From the NCBI GenBank assembly GCA_963743945.1, contig CAVURO010000001.1:124001-188000 (forward strand): a stretch of 64,000 bases of DNA, given 5' to 3'. The translations under genes were made by a program, and so were the position numbers. Below the pieces are notes generated by a model. The model ran no database searches. It worked only from the letters and a program-made list of their open reading frames with translations, and had not been told where the DNA came from. The DNA comes from JACOTK01 sp963743945 (lineage in GTDB: Bacteria > Actinomycetota > Acidimicrobiia > Acidimicrobiales > CADCSY01). Position 1 is the stretch's first letter; each line of letters starts with the position of its first letter. Below, piece after piece: positions 17,931 to 26,959 of the stretch.

Positions 17931-19213
17931 CGTTGCAACTCCTCCTCGAATCCTGGATAGCTGGTGGCGACGGCTCCCCAACCCTCGATGATGGTCTCTC
18001 CGGTGGCGCCCAACGCCCCTATCGCCGCGCTCATGGCGATGCGATGATCGCCGTGCGAGTCGACCTGCCCACCTCGAAGGGCGCGTGATCCCCCACCTCG
18101 CACCACCAGACCGTCCGGTCGATCCTCGGCGGACGCACCCAGCGCCTGCAACATGGCCACCGTCGTCATCACCCGGTCGCTCTCCTTGACCCGCAACTCG
18201 CCGGCATCGTGAAAGGTTGTCGTTCCCTCCGCCACCGCGGCCGCAACCGCGAGCACGGGAATCTCGTCGATCAGTCCCGGAATCTCCTCGCCTCCGACCG
18301 ATGTCGCGCGCAGCGAGCTGGTGCGCGCACGAATGGCAGCGGTGTTGACGCCCCGGTCCGTCACCTCGATGTCGGCGCCCATGCGCTCCAACACCGCGAG
18401 AAACGCCGCCCGCGCCGGCCCCACGTACACTCGCTCCAGCCGCACGTCGCTGTCGGGGGCGATGCAGGCCGCCACGATCCAAAAGGCGGCCTGGGACGGA
18501 TCGCACGGCACGTCGAGCGTGAACGGTGTCAGCCTCGATCGACGGACCCGCACGACCCGTCCGCCGCCGGCGGGATCGGGCGTCACCTCGATGTCGGCGC
18601 CTGCCAGGGCCAGCAGCTCCTCGGTGTGCACGCGACTCGGTGAACGCTCGCGCACGATCGTCTCGCCGTCCGCGCCGACGCCTGCCAGGAGCACGGCACC
18701 CTTCACCTGTGCGCTCGCCACGGGAAGCTCGTAGTCGATGCCCCTCAGTTGCCCGCCACGCACGACGAGGGGCGGGAATCGGCCGCCTGCACGCCCGTCG
18801 ATTGCGGCGCCCATGCGGGTCAGGGGCTCGACCACCCGATCCATCGGGCGACGAGCGATCGAGGCATCACCCTGCAGGATGGTCAGCCATGGACGAGCTG
18901 CGCACCATCCCGCCAGCAGGCGGATACCGGTACCGGAGTTCCCGACATCGATGACCTCACCGGGCTCGTGCAGGTCGCCCCCGGTGACCTGCTCACCGTC
19001 GAAGCCCACCCCCATCGCAGCCATCGCCGCACGGGTGTGCGCCACGTCCTCACCGGTGGACAGCCCACGCACCACCGAGGTTCCCTCGGCCAGGGCGGCC
19101 AGAAGCAGTGCCCGATGGCTGATGGACTTGTCACCCGGCACCCTGATGGTGCCGCGGATGGAACGCCCACCCTGCACCCGGATGCGATCGGAAGCGGCGC
19201 CGGCCGTGATCAC
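17918..19213 (-). CDS. aroA: 3-phosphoshikimate 1-carboxyvinyltransferase (EPSP synthase)
   Basis: A 431-residue EPSP synthase of the shikimate pathway. Substrate-binding motifs include RVPGDKSISHRALLLAALA near the N-terminus, GNSGTGIRLLAG, and IDEIPVLAVAAAVAEGTT in the C-terminal domain. The late RVKESDRV and HGDHRIAMS motifs are also intact. The start is GTG, overlapping the TGA of the prephenate dehydrogenase gene (GTGA), so the two are coupled. Confidence 0.96.
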   Translation of the reverse strand: MITAGAASDRIRVQGGRSIRGTIRVPGDKSISHRALLLAALAEGTSVVRGLSTGEDVAHTRAAMAAMGVGFDGEQVTGGDLHEPGEVIDVGNSGTGIRLLAGWCAARPWLTILQGDASIARRPMDRVVEPLTRMGAAIDGRAGGRFPPLVVRGGQLRGIDYELPVASAQVKGAVLLAGVGADGETIVRERSPSRVHTEELLALAGADIEVTPDPAGGGRVVRVRRSRLTPFTLDVPCDPSQAAFWIVAACIAPDSDVRLERVYVGPARAAFLAVLERMGADIEVTDRGVNTAAIRARTSSLRATSVGGEEIPGLIDEIPVLAVAAAVAEGTTTFHDAGELRVKESDRVMTTVAMLQALGASAEDRPDGLVVRGGGSRALRGGQVDSHGDHRIAMSAAIGALGATGETIIEGWGAVATSYPGFEEELQRCAS

Positions 19214-20289
19214 GCCAGACTCCGCATCGAGGCGTGATAGCCCCGGGCCGCCAGCGCGGCCCGGAGCCGGTCGCTCGCTGCGCCCTCGATCACGAGGATC
19301 AGCACACCCGCATCGCCCTCGGCCGAGTGGGCGATCTCCAGATCGGCGATGTCGACGCCGAGCTCCGATGCCAGCGTCGTGACCTCGGCCAGCACGCCGG
19401 GCCTGTCCGGCACCGGGATGCGCACCTCGGCCATCTCCGCGGTTCGCGCCAGCCTGGCAGGCAGGTTGACCCGAGCAGCACGAGCCCGCTCGAGGACATC
19501 GAGCACTCCCGCTCGATCACCCCGTTCAACCAGCGAGCGCGTGCGGGCGAGCTCCTCCTCCAGTCGTCTCAGGACGTCCACGATCGCGTCGCGATTCTCG
19601 ACACAGATGTCGGGCCAGATGCCCGGGTGGCCTGCGGCGATGCGCGTCATGTCACGAAAGCCCCCCGCGGCGAGACGCAGCAGTGCTCGATGCTCCTCGG
19701 CGCCCTCCGCGGCAAGGCCCATCAAGGACGCAGCGGTGAGGTGTGGCACGTGCGAGACCATCGCAACCAACGCATCGTGGCGCTGCGGCGAGAGCTCCAC
19801 GACCTCGGCTCCGAACGACGCCACCACCGAGCGCACGAGCGCATGGGCGCCGGCGTCGGTTCCCTCGACGGGCGTCAGCACCCAGACCGACCCCTCGAAG
19901 AGCTCGGGGTGGGCGCCCTCGACGCCCTCCTGCTCGCTGCCGGCCATGGGATGGCCGCCGACGAAGCGCCCGTCGGGAACCGCCGAGACGATGGCGTGCT
20001 TTGCGCTTCCCACGTCGGTGACGACGCCCGATCCCGTGCCAAGGCATTCGGCGGCCACCTCGGCCACGGCGCCGACCGGGGTGGCGATGAACGTGATGGC
20101 CGCGTCCTGGTCGAAACCGGAGGCGTCGAGCGCGCCGAGCGCCACACCCTTCTCCACACGCACGGGATCGCGATCGAAACCGGTGACATGCCACCCACCG
20201 GCTCGGAGCGCCATGCCGATCGACCCGCCGATGAGACCGATGCCGACGACCTGCGCCCGCCGCGAGTCCGAGTCAATCCGGGAGGTCAT
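19210..20289 (-). CDS. tyrA: Prephenate dehydrogenase with ACT domain
   Basis: A 359-residue tyrosine-pathway enzyme. The Rossmann fold begins VVGIGLIGGSIGMAL (about 14-28), the catalytic region includes HPMAGSEQEG and SHVPHLTAASL, and an ACT domain occupies about 285-355 (RIPVPDRPGVLAEVTTLA), suggesting feedback by tyrosine. It converts prephenate to 4-hydroxyphenylpyruvate. AAAGGG lies 7 bases before the ATG. It overlaps aroH by 17 bases and aroA by four. Confidence 0.94.
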   Translation of the reverse strand: MTSRIDSDSRRAQVVGIGLIGGSIGMALRAGGWHVTGFDRDPVRVEKGVALGALDASGFDQDAAITFIATPVGAVAEVAAECLGTGSGVVTDVGSAKHAIVSAVPDGRFVGGHPMAGSEQEGVEGAHPELFEGSVWVLTPVEGTDAGAHALVRSVVASFGAEVVELSPQRHDALVAMVSHVPHLTAASLMGLAAEGAEEHRALLRLAAGGFRDMTRIAAGHPGIWPDICVENRDAIVDVLRRLEEELARTRSLVERGDRAGVLDVLERARAARVNLPARLARTAEMAEVRIPVPDRPGVLAEVTTLASELGVDIADLEIAHSAEGDAGVLILVIEGAASDRLRAALAARGYHASMRSLA

Positions 20290-20641
20290 CGCGCAGCCCT
20301 TTGGCGCCCTCGAGGTAGACGTGGTGCATCTCCGAGCGAGCGAGTGAGGTCGTCAGGTGCATGAGAACTCGAATGCACCGAGGCGTCCCTCCTTCGACGT
20401 CGAGCTCTCGCGCGCACAGCAGCGGCACGTCGCCAAGCCCGATCGATCGAGCCGCAGCGGCGGGGAACTTGGCGTGGATGTCGTCGGTCGCGGTGAAGAT
20501 GATGCTCACCAGGTCGTCGTGATCGACGCGGTTGCGCTCCAACATGGCACGCAACAGGGTGACGACCCGCTCGTCGATCTCCTCGACGGTGTCGTTGTCG
20601 ACGGTGGTGGCGCCACGAAGCGCGCGCAATGCATCAGGCAC
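20273..20641 (-). CDS. aroH: Chorismate mutase, AroH class
   Basis: A 122-residue trimeric-type chorismate mutase (B. subtilis AroH fold, about 127 residues). Family landmarks are LRALRGATTVDND at the start, the DLVSIIFTATDDIHAKFPA segment, and IRVLMHLTT with the active-site Arg. The start is taken as GTG 20641, just before the conserved residues; the frame stays open further into rluB, but that part is Arg/Pro-rich shadow. No clear ribosome site is seen, so it is probably coupled to rluB, whose stop is 10 bases upstream. Confidence 0.92.
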   Translation of the reverse strand: MPDALRALRGATTVDNDTVEEIDERVVTLLRAMLERNRVDHDDLVSIIFTATDDIHAKFPAAAARSIGLGDVPLLCARELDVEGGTPRCIRVLMHLTTSLARSEMHHVYLEGAKGLRDDLPD

Positions 20642-20651
20642 GACGTCGATG

Positions 20652-21410
20652 CTAGTTCGCGGGCGTCTTGGCCTGGACGTTGGCCTGGACGTTGGCCTGG
20701 ACGGCGGCGCATTCCAATGAGCGGACCTCATCGCGGGTCAGCTCGCGCCACGAGCCGGGGGGCAGTCGGCGATCGACGAGCGGACCGATGCGCGTGCGAA
20801 CCAGTCGGATCACGGGATGGCCAACTGCCTCGCACATCCGTCTGACCTGGCGGTTTCTCCCCTCGTGGATCGTGAGGGTCAACAGATGTGGGGGCGTCAG
20901 GACGACCTTGGCCGGGCTGGTCATGCCGTCGTCAAGCTCGACGCCCTCCCGAAGTCTGCGAAGTGAAGACCGCGTGGGGGTACCCCGGACCTCGGCGAGA
21001 TATTCCTTCTCCACGCCGAAGCTCGGATGGGTCAGGCGAAACGTGAGATCACCGTCGTTGGTGAGCAGCAGCAGGCCCTCGGTGTCGGCATCGAGGCGCC
21101 CGACGGGATGCACGCGGGGTTCCGATGGGACCAGGTCCACCACCGTTCGTCGTCCTTGAGGATCATCTGCCGTCGAGATGACGCCGACCGGCTTGTTGAG
21201 GAGGTAGTACACGAGGCCGTCGAGCACCGAGACCGGCACCCCGTCGACGGCGATCTGTGCGGTCTCGACATCGACTCGACAGCCAGGACTCGCCGTGACG
21301 CCGTCAACGCTGACCCGGCCCGCCTCGATCAGCTCGTCGCATACCCGTCGCGATCCGAACCCGGCTCGCGAAAGGACCTTTTGCAGTCGTTCACCGTCGG
21401 GAAGGCTCAG
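20652..21410 (-). CDS. 23S rRNA pseudouridine synthase (RluB type)
   Basis: A 252-residue RluB/RsuA-family enzyme with an N-terminal S4 domain (ERLQKVLSRAGFGSRRVCDEL) and a catalytic domain with the aspartate in GRLDADTEGLLLLTNDG. RNRQVRRMCEAVGHPV is also standard. No ATG, GTG or TTG lies in frame ahead of the conserved N-terminus. The only suitable codon is CTG at 21410-21408, which overlaps the scpB TGA as CTGA, the same geometry as other overlaps here; ATC two or three codons upstream is the other option. The C-terminus carries a 12-base repeat encoding VQAN-VQAN-VQAK. Confidence 0.9.
   Translation of the reverse strand: MSLPDGERLQKVLSRAGFGSRRVCDELIEAGRVSVDGVTASPGCRVDVETAQIAVDGVPVSVLDGLVYYLLNKPVGVISTADDPQGRRTVVDLVPSEPRVHPVGRLDADTEGLLLLTNDGDLTFRLTHPSFGVEKEYLAEVRGTPTRSSLRRLREGVELDDGMTSPAKVVLTPPHLLTLTIHEGRNRQVRRMCEAVGHPVIRLVRTRIGPLVDRRLPPGSWRELTRDEVRSLECAAVQANVQANVQAKTPAN
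20667..20702. repeat. 12-bp tandem repeat in rluB C-terminus
   Basis: Three head-to-tail copies of a 12-base unit (gttggcctggac on the plus strand) at 20667-20678, 20679-20690 and 20691-20702. On the coding strand they add VQAN, VQAN and VQAK to the end of the pseudouridine synthase, beyond its catalytic domain. The unit length keeps the frame. Confidence 0.9.
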
Positions 21411-22093
21411 AGCGTCGATGATCGCCCGCTGTCGTCGCCGGCCGCGAGATCGCTGTCGTCGGCGTGGACAGCGAGACCGTCGGCATCGGCGTCGGCGTCG
21501 AGACCGCTGTCGTCCCACCGCAGTCCCACCTCGAGCGCCTCGACGACTTCGGGTCCCGGAACGAACTCGGCCAATGGGGGCAGGTCGGCCAGTGAATCGA
21601 GGCCCACCCACTCCAGAAACGCCGTACTCGTGCCGAACAACAACGCCTGACCGGGCCCGGGGTCCCGACCGACCTCGATGATGTAGCCGCGCTGTTGCAG
21701 GGTGCGCATCACGCCGTCGACGTTGACACCGCGAATCGCTGCCGCCTGGGCTCGGGAGATCGGCTGCTTGTAGGCCACGATCGCCAGGGTCTCCAATGCC
21801 GCAGCCGAGAGTCGCGACGACTGACCTTCGAGCACGAAACGTTCGACATGGCCGGACAGGTCCGGAGCCGTCTGGAAACGGTAGCCACCGGCCACCCTGG
21901 CAACGACGAAACCGCGCTTCTCCTCCTCGCAACGTGCGCCGAGCGCGGCGCAGAGCTCCTCCACCCGCCGGGGCTCGACGTCGAGGATCTGGGCCAGCAG
22001 GGCCGGCTCCACCGGTTGATCGGCAACCAGGAGGATCGCCTCGAGTGCACGTCCCGCCTCCACCGAGGGCGTCTGATCAGGCTCCATGGTCAT
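21407..22093 (-). CDS. scpB: Segregation and condensation protein B
   Basis: A 228-residue ScpB, partner of ScpA and SMC in chromosome condensation. Two winged-helix domains are recognisable: an N-terminal one (ALEAILLVADQPVEPALLA) and a second with LAIVAYKQPISRAQAAAIRG and LLFGTSTAFLEWVGL. The last 50 residues are an acidic Asp/Ala tail. The ATG overlaps the scpA stop (ATGA). Confidence 0.95.
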   Translation of the reverse strand: MTMEPDQTPSVEAGRALEAILLVADQPVEPALLAQILDVEPRRVEELCAALGARCEEEKRGFVVARVAGGYRFQTAPDLSGHVERFVLEGQSSRLSAAALETLAIVAYKQPISRAQAAAIRGVNVDGVMRTLQQRGYIIEVGRDPGPGQALLFGTSTAFLEWVGLDSLADLPPLAEFVPGPEVVEALEVGLRWDDSGLDADADADGLAVHADDSDLAAGDDSGRSSTL

Positions 22094-22905
22094 CCCTCGT
22101 AGGTGTCGACACCGGCGAGCGTACGGTCGGTCAGGTCAATGAGGTTACCGGTGAGATCGACGCCGCCATCCTGCCAGACCACCTCGATGTCGCCAAAGGT
22201 GTCGGCCTGCCGGAGATCGACCAGGCCTTGTTTGAAGAGTTCCAGGATTGCCAGGAACCGCACGATGACCTCGATGCGCTCGACCAACTCGCCCGTGAGA
22301 CGTCGGAACGAGATGCGCCCGACCCTGGGCAGCTCGTCGATCAGCTCGGCCACCGCATCGGCGACGGTCGCCCGAATCATGGTCATGTGACGGATGTCGA
22401 CTCGGGGAACGGGTTTCGGGGTCACGGCTCGCAGATACGCCGCTCGGATCTGCATGGGCGTGGCGCCCTTCGGCAGCTCGGGCAGGAGATCGAGGAATCG
22501 CTCGTCGACGCCTGCAGTCCGGGGGTACGAACGCCCGGCGATCGCAGCCAGCGAACCCAAAACGCAGGACGCGTCCTTGAAGGTCTTGCACTCGAGCAGG
22601 CGTGCGAGAAGCAGGTCACGCTCCTCCCACAGCACGAGCTCGTCGTCCAGATCGACGTCGTCGCGGCCGGGCATGAGCCGCCGGGCCTTCAGCTCGACCA
22701 GCGTCGCGGCAATCAGCAGAAATTCCGTCGCCACCTCGAGGTCCAGAGCCTCCGATGCGTTCGTCATGCGGTCCAGCTCGGCGAGGTAGGCGTCGACGAT
22801 GGTCGAGAGCGACACCTCGTAGAGGTCGACCTGTTCCTTGACGATGAGGTGCAGGAGCAGGTCGAAAGGCCCTTCGAAGACGGTTGTGGCGACCTCGTAG
22901 GGCAT
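22090..22905 (-). CDS. scpA: Segregation and condensation protein A
   Basis: A 271-residue kleisin subunit of the SMC complex. The N-terminal FEGPFDLLLHLIVKEQVDLYE is the family signature, followed by ATEFLLIAATLVELKARRLMP. The C-terminal winged-helix region (RISFRRLTGELVERIEVIVRFLAILELFKQG-like) is conserved. It is the first gene of a nine-gene leftward operon and is divergent from trpS with 50 bases between starts; a shared promoter region must lie in 22906-22955. Confidence 0.95.
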   Translation of the reverse strand: MPYEVATTVFEGPFDLLLHLIVKEQVDLYEVSLSTIVDAYLAELDRMTNASEALDLEVATEFLLIAATLVELKARRLMPGRDDVDLDDELVLWEERDLLLARLLECKTFKDASCVLGSLAAIAGRSYPRTAGVDERFLDLLPELPKGATPMQIRAAYLRAVTPKPVPRVDIRHMTMIRATVADAVAELIDELPRVGRISFRRLTGELVERIEVIVRFLAILELFKQGLVDLRQADTFGDIEVVWQDGGVDLTGNLIDLTDRTLAGVDTYEG

Positions 22906-22955
22906 CGCTCCATAGTAGGTTCAGTCGCAGGGCACGCGATGCATACGCTGTCGGG

Positions 22956-23954
22956 ATGACTCGCGTGCTCTCAGGCATCCAACCCACCGGTGAGATCCAT
23001 CTCGGCAACTACGTCGGTGCGGTGCGGCATTGGGTGCTCGACCAGCACGTGCACGACAGCTTCTTCTGCGTCGTGGACCTCCATGCACTCACCGGTGAGC
23101 AGGATCCCGCTCTCCTGCGGACGAAGACGCTGGAGATGGCGACCTTCCTGCTCGCCGGCGGCCTCGACCCCGACGTCTGCACACTCTTCGTCCAGAGTCA
23201 TGTGCCCCAGCACACGGAGTTGTCCTGGCTGTTGGAATGTGTCGCGTCGTACGGGGAGCTGCGACGCATGACCCAGTTCAAGGACAAGACCGTCGCGGGC
23301 GACGAGGGTGCGGCTCGGGTCGGGCTCTTCACCTATCCGGTGCTCATGGCGGCCGACATCCTCGTCTACCAGGCAGATCGGGTGCCGGTGGGCGACGACC
23401 AACGACAGCACCTGGAGCTGTGTCGCGATCTCGCCATCCGGTTCAACACCCGCTACGGCGACACCTTCGTGGTTCCCGAGGCGGCGATTCCCCCGGTGGG
23501 CGCCCGCATCATGGACCTGCAGGACCCGACCCGGAAGATGTCCAAGTCCCGCAGCTCGCCACAGGGGAAGATCCTCGCGCTCGAGGCGCCGGAGGTGATC
23601 ACCAGGAAGATCATGCGGGCGGTGACCGATGCGGACGATGAGGTTCGATTCGACCGGGACACCAAGCCGGGGGTGTCGAACCTGTTGGAGTTGTTGGCCG
23701 TCGCAGGCGGGGGCACGCCAACCGACCTGGCCGGCGGCTACCGCGGGTACGGAGCCCTCAAAAAGGACGTCGCCGAGGCCGTCGTTGTGTATCTCGAGCC
23801 GGTCCGGAAGCGTTACGCCGAGCTTATCGAGGCACGGGACCACGTCCTGAAGGTGTTGGACGAAGGCGCCGACAAGGCCCGATCGACCGCCGGCCCGAAT
23901 CTCGCAATGGCCCGAGCGGCCATGGGCCTCCTGCCCAGGTCGGAGGTGGGGTAG
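22956..23954 (+). CDS. trpS: Tryptophanyl-tRNA synthetase
   Basis: A 332-residue class I aminoacyl-tRNA synthetase charging tRNA-Trp. The HIGH-type motif is HLGN in GIQPTGEIHLGNY, and KMSKS appears in RKMSKSRSSP. The tryptophan-binding DLHALT and YPVLMAADILVYQAD segments are intact. ATG 22956 gives the normal family length; the open frame further upstream lies over the scpA start region and is not used. It converges on the HD gene. Confidence 0.97.
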   Translation: MTRVLSGIQPTGEIHLGNYVGAVRHWVLDQHVHDSFFCVVDLHALTGEQDPALLRTKTLEMATFLLAGGLDPDVCTLFVQSHVPQHTELSWLLECVASYGELRRMTQFKDKTVAGDEGAARVGLFTYPVLMAADILVYQADRVPVGDDQRQHLELCRDLAIRFNTRYGDTFVVPEAAIPPVGARIMDLQDPTRKMSKSRSSPQGKILALEAPEVITRKIMRAVTDADDEVRFDRDTKPGVSNLLELLAVAGGGTPTDLAGGYRGYGALKKDVAEAVVVYLEPVRKRYAELIEARDHVLKVLDEGADKARSTAGPNLAMARAAMGLLPRSEVG

Positions 23955-23960
23955 ACGGCA

Positions 23961-23994
23961 TCACCGCTCCGTCGTCGTCACCGCTCAGTCGTCG
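23961..23994. repeat. 17-bp duplication over the HD gene stop codon
   Basis: Two copies of tcaccgctc[c/a]gtcgtcg at 23961-23977 and 23978-23994, differing at one base. The second copy holds the stop codon of the minus-strand HD gene (23987-23985). It lies in the 30-base gap between the convergent trpS and HD genes. Confidence 0.85.
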
Positions 23995-24509
23995 TCCGCA
24001 TCCTTCAACGCGTGGGCCACGATCGGGTCGAGGGTCCAGCGGTCCGGGGGAAGGTGGTGCTCACGGGCCCATGCGATGGTGAGGTGATCGCTCCCCGCAG
24101 CCGCGAGCAGGTCGGCTCCACGCTCGGCATGGGCATGGTAGAGCCCGACACGGCGCAACGTTGCGGGTCGATCGACCCACGTGCGAGCGCGATCCCTGCC
24201 CACCACGAGGCCCACCAGCGTGGCGGGCACTCGTGCCCAGGTGCCCAGATCTGCCTCGATCTTGCCGACGTCGTGGAGCAGCGCCGCGGCCAGCACCGGC
24301 CGTGAGGCCCCTGGGCCGAGCGCTCGTTCGACCCTGCGGGCCACAGCCGAGCTGTGGCGTCGATCCGCTCCGCTCATCTGGCGCCACAATGCCTGTTCGC
24401 CTGGCAAAAGGGTGTTCAGGACCCAGACGGACTCCTCGGCGCCCTCGTCGCCAGGGCGAAGCGCGGAGAGGAATCGATGCGCGAGGTGCAGCGCCGAACG
24501 GATCGCCAC
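23985..24509 (-). CDS. HD-domain hydrolase-like protein
   Basis: A 174-residue protein with an HD metal-binding fold: His at about 52 (RRHSSAVARRV), HDVGK at about 79-83, and a later HAERGADLL plus REHHLPPDRW. HD proteins usually hydrolyse phosphate esters of nucleotides. It is much shorter than Rel or GlnD and has no partner domain, so the substrate is open. The start is a GTG 12 bases after the DksA-like gene. It is the last gene of the pyrG operon and ends in an acidic DADDD tail at a tandem duplication. Confidence 0.78.
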   Translation of the reverse strand: MAIRSALHLAHRFLSALRPGDEGAEESVWVLNTLLPGEQALWRQMSGADRRHSSAVARRVERALGPGASRPVLAAALLHDVGKIEADLGTWARVPATLVGLVVGRDRARTWVDRPATLRRVGLYHAHAERGADLLAAAGSDHLTIAWAREHHLPPDRWTLDPIVAHALKDADDD

Positions 24510-24521
24510 CGGGGTGACGTG

Positions 24522-24866
24522 CTACCGGCCGGCGGGAGTCGATGCGCAGTCGATGCAGAACGGTGTCGCCGGCATCGCCTCCAGTCGAGCCTCGTTGATG
24601 GGCTTGTCGCACTGCAGGCAGGACCCGTACGTGCCGTCATCGAGACGCGCCAGTGCCCGCTCCACCTCGCTCAGGGTGTCGTGCAGCTGGTTCGCGAGCG
24701 ACCGTGACTCACCTTGTTCGGCAGCCACCTGGCCGGAATCGGCAAAGTTCTCGTCGAACCCCATCCCATCGGTTCCGACGCCCAGTTCGGCGATCTGGGC
24801 GTGCAGGTGCACCCGCAGTTCTTCGAGTGCGGATCGCAGGGTTACCTGAAGCTCGGTGCTTACCAT
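24522..24866 (-). CDS. DksA/TraR-type zinc-finger protein
   Basis: A 114-residue protein with a coiled-coil-prone N-terminal half (about 5-70) and a C-terminal C4 zinc finger (YGSCLQCDKPI ... PFCIDCAS). It resembles DksA/TraR family proteins that insert into the RNA polymerase secondary channel. The tip residues of the coiled coil are not the Asp-x-x-Asp-Ala of E. coli DksA, so the same activity cannot be assumed. It is 13 bases after xerD and cotranscribed. Confidence 0.85.
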   Translation of the reverse strand: MVSTELQVTLRSALEELRVHLHAQIAELGVGTDGMGFDENFADSGQVAAEQGESRSLANQLHDTLSEVERALARLDDGTYGSCLQCDKPINEARLEAMPATPFCIDCASTPAGR

Positions 24867-24879
24867 GGCGCCAGGGTAG

Positions 24880-25842
24880 TCAATGGACGGGTCGTCCCGC
24901 TGCCCGAGGGTGAGCGAGACGATAGGCGTCCCGCAATCGCTCGGTGGTCACCATCGTATACACCTGTGTGGTGGTGATCGACGCGTGACCCAACAACTCC
25001 TGAACAACTCGGATGTCGGCGCCGTGATCGAGCATGTGGGTGGCGCAGGAGTGCCGCAACACGTGGGGTGTCAGTCGATCGCCCAAGCCGACCAGATCTC
25101 CGTGGCGGCGCACGATCCCCCATGCCCCCTGTCGCGACAACCGTCCACCACGGCTGTTGAGGAACACCGCCTCGGCATCGCCGCGGCGTGCCCATCGCTT
25201 CGGAACGACCTCGTCACGACCCATGGGAGACAGCCATGCCGTCATCGCCTCGTGAGCCAGACCGATGAGCGGCACCATGCGCTCCTTGTCCCCCTTGCCC
25301 ACCGCCCGCAGCGTGCCGCCGGCAAGGTCCAGATTCGCGAGCGACAGCCCGACCAGTTCCGAGATCCGTAGGCCGGTGCCGTACAGCACCTCGAGAATCG
25401 CCCGGTCCCGCCTGGCGATGGCATCGTTTCCCGTCACCACGGCGATCAAGGCCTCGACCTCCTCCTCGCGCAGCGCCTTGGGCAGTCCCTGGGGCACACG
25501 AGGCACCGCCACCGTGAGGGCAGGGTCGTTCACGGCATGGCCCTCCTCGGCAAGGAAGCGGTGCAGGGAACGCACCGCCACCAGGGTGCGTGCCACCGAC
25601 GAGGGAGCCTTGCCCGCGTCGCGCATATCGGCAACGAAGGTCTCGATGTCCGATGCCGTGGCCGCGTCGAGCCCGAGATGCCGTGCATCGAGCCACCGTC
25701 CATACAGCAGCAGGTCACGCCGGTAGGCGCTCAAGGTGTTGGCGGCACGACCACGTTCGGCGCCCAGCCACGAGAGAAACTCCTCGGCTTCCAGGGGCAG
25801 AGGGAAGGAAACAGAGGTCGGGTCTGAAGTTGCACGGGACAT
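24880..25842 (-). CDS. xerD: Tyrosine recombinase XerD
   Basis: A 320-residue site-specific recombinase that resolves chromosome dimers with XerC at dif. The N-terminal SAM-like DNA-binding domain (about 17-105) is followed by the catalytic domain with Arg in GTGLRISELVGL, the HVLRHSCATHML block (His and Arg), LLGHASITTTQVY (His and nucleophile Tyr). It follows ald by 7 bases. The pyrG-nudix-xerD order is also found in mycobacteria, where ald is elsewhere. Confidence 0.94.
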   Translation of the reverse strand: MSRATSDPTSVSFPLPLEAEEFLSWLGAERGRAANTLSAYRRDLLLYGRWLDARHLGLDAATASDIETFVADMRDAGKAPSSVARTLVAVRSLHRFLAEEGHAVNDPALTVAVPRVPQGLPKALREEEVEALIAVVTGNDAIARRDRAILEVLYGTGLRISELVGLSLANLDLAGGTLRAVGKGDKERMVPLIGLAHEAMTAWLSPMGRDEVVPKRWARRGDAEAVFLNSRGGRLSRQGAWGIVRRHGDLVGLGDRLTPHVLRHSCATHMLDHGADIRVVQELLGHASITTTQVYTMVTTERLRDAYRLAHPRAAGRPVH

Positions 25843-25849
25843 GCCGGGC

Positions 25850-26959
25850 CTATCGAATCAGGGACAATGGTTCGTGGTAGACACGGCCGATCGCCTCGGC
25901 CACGGCCGAGTTGGTGACCTCGCCCCCGACGGTGTTCACGCCGGCCAACAGAGCCGGGTCAGCCGACACGGCTGCTCGGAGACCATGATTGGCCACCTTG
26001 GCGACATAAGGCAAGGTGGCGTTGGTGAGCGCATAGGTCGACGTGTGGGGTACTGCGCCGGGGATGTTGCCAACGGCATAGTGGATGACCCCATGCTCCT
26101 CGTAGACGGGATGGGTGTGCGAGGTCTCCTGGATGCCCTCGACGCACCCACCTTGGTCGATGGCGATGTCGACCAGCACTGCACCGGGCTTCATGCCTGC
26201 CACCATCTCCCGGGTGATGACCTGTGGCGCGCGGCCACCGGGTACCAGAACCGCCCCGATCAGGAGGTCTGCCTTGGCGACGGAGCGCTCCAGGGTTCCG
26301 CGGTTCGAGGCAAGGGTCATGATCCGACCCTGGTGGATCTGGTCCACCCAGCGAAGCCGGTCGAGATCCTTGTCGATCAACACGACCTCGGCCTCCATGC
26401 CTGCGGCGATCCATGCGGCGTTCCAACCGACGTTTCCGGCGCCGACGATCACCACCCGCGCCGGGCGGACGCCCGGCGCCCCTCCCAACAGGACCCCCCG
26501 CCCACCGTTCTCGGCCTCCAGCCAGTGGGCACCGACCTGAGGTGCCATGCGACCGGCTACCTCGCTCATGGGTGCGAGCAGAGGTAGTGCTCCCCCGGAA
26601 AGACGAACGGTCTCGTAGGCAAGGGCGGTCGTCCCTGCCGCCAGGAGCGCGTCCGCAACCTCCGGGTAGGCGGCGAGGTGGAGGTACGTGAAGAGGGTGA
26701 GGTCGTCTCGGAGGAACGCCACCTCCGAGGCCTGGGGCTCCTTGACCTTCACCACGAGGTCCGAGGCCCATGCATCGGCGGTGCTCACGATGCGGGCGCC
26801 TGCCTGACGGTACTCGTCGTCGCCGATCGAGGATCCCGACCCCGCTCCCTGTTCGACGTGGACCGGGTGACCGCTCGCCACCAGCTCTCGCACCCCGTCG
26901 GGGGTCAGGGCAACACGACGCTCGCTGTCCTTGACCTCGGTCGGGACGCCGATGATCAC
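25850..26959 (-). CDS. ald: Alanine dehydrogenase
   Basis: A 369-residue NAD-dependent alanine dehydrogenase interconverting alanine with pyruvate and ammonia. It begins IIGVPTEVKDSERRVALTPDG, and the nucleotide fold is VVIVGAGNVGWNAAWIA. The start is GTG 26959 overlapping the nudix gene stop (GTGA); sequence further upstream in the same frame belongs to the nudix gene. It is inserted between the nudix and xerD genes, which are adjacent in mycobacteria. Confidence 0.95.
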   Translation of the reverse strand: MIIGVPTEVKDSERRVALTPDGVRELVASGHPVHVEQGAGSGSSIGDDEYRQAGARIVSTADAWASDLVVKVKEPQASEVAFLRDDLTLFTYLHLAAYPEVADALLAAGTTALAYETVRLSGGALPLLAPMSEVAGRMAPQVGAHWLEAENGGRGVLLGGAPGVRPARVVIVGAGNVGWNAAWIAAGMEAEVVLIDKDLDRLRWVDQIHQGRIMTLASNRGTLERSVAKADLLIGAVLVPGGRAPQVITREMVAGMKPGAVLVDIAIDQGGCVEGIQETSHTHPVYEEHGVIHYAVGNIPGAVPHTSTYALTNATLPYVAKVANHGLRAAVSADPALLAGVNTVGGEVTNSAVAEAIGRVYHEPLSLIR

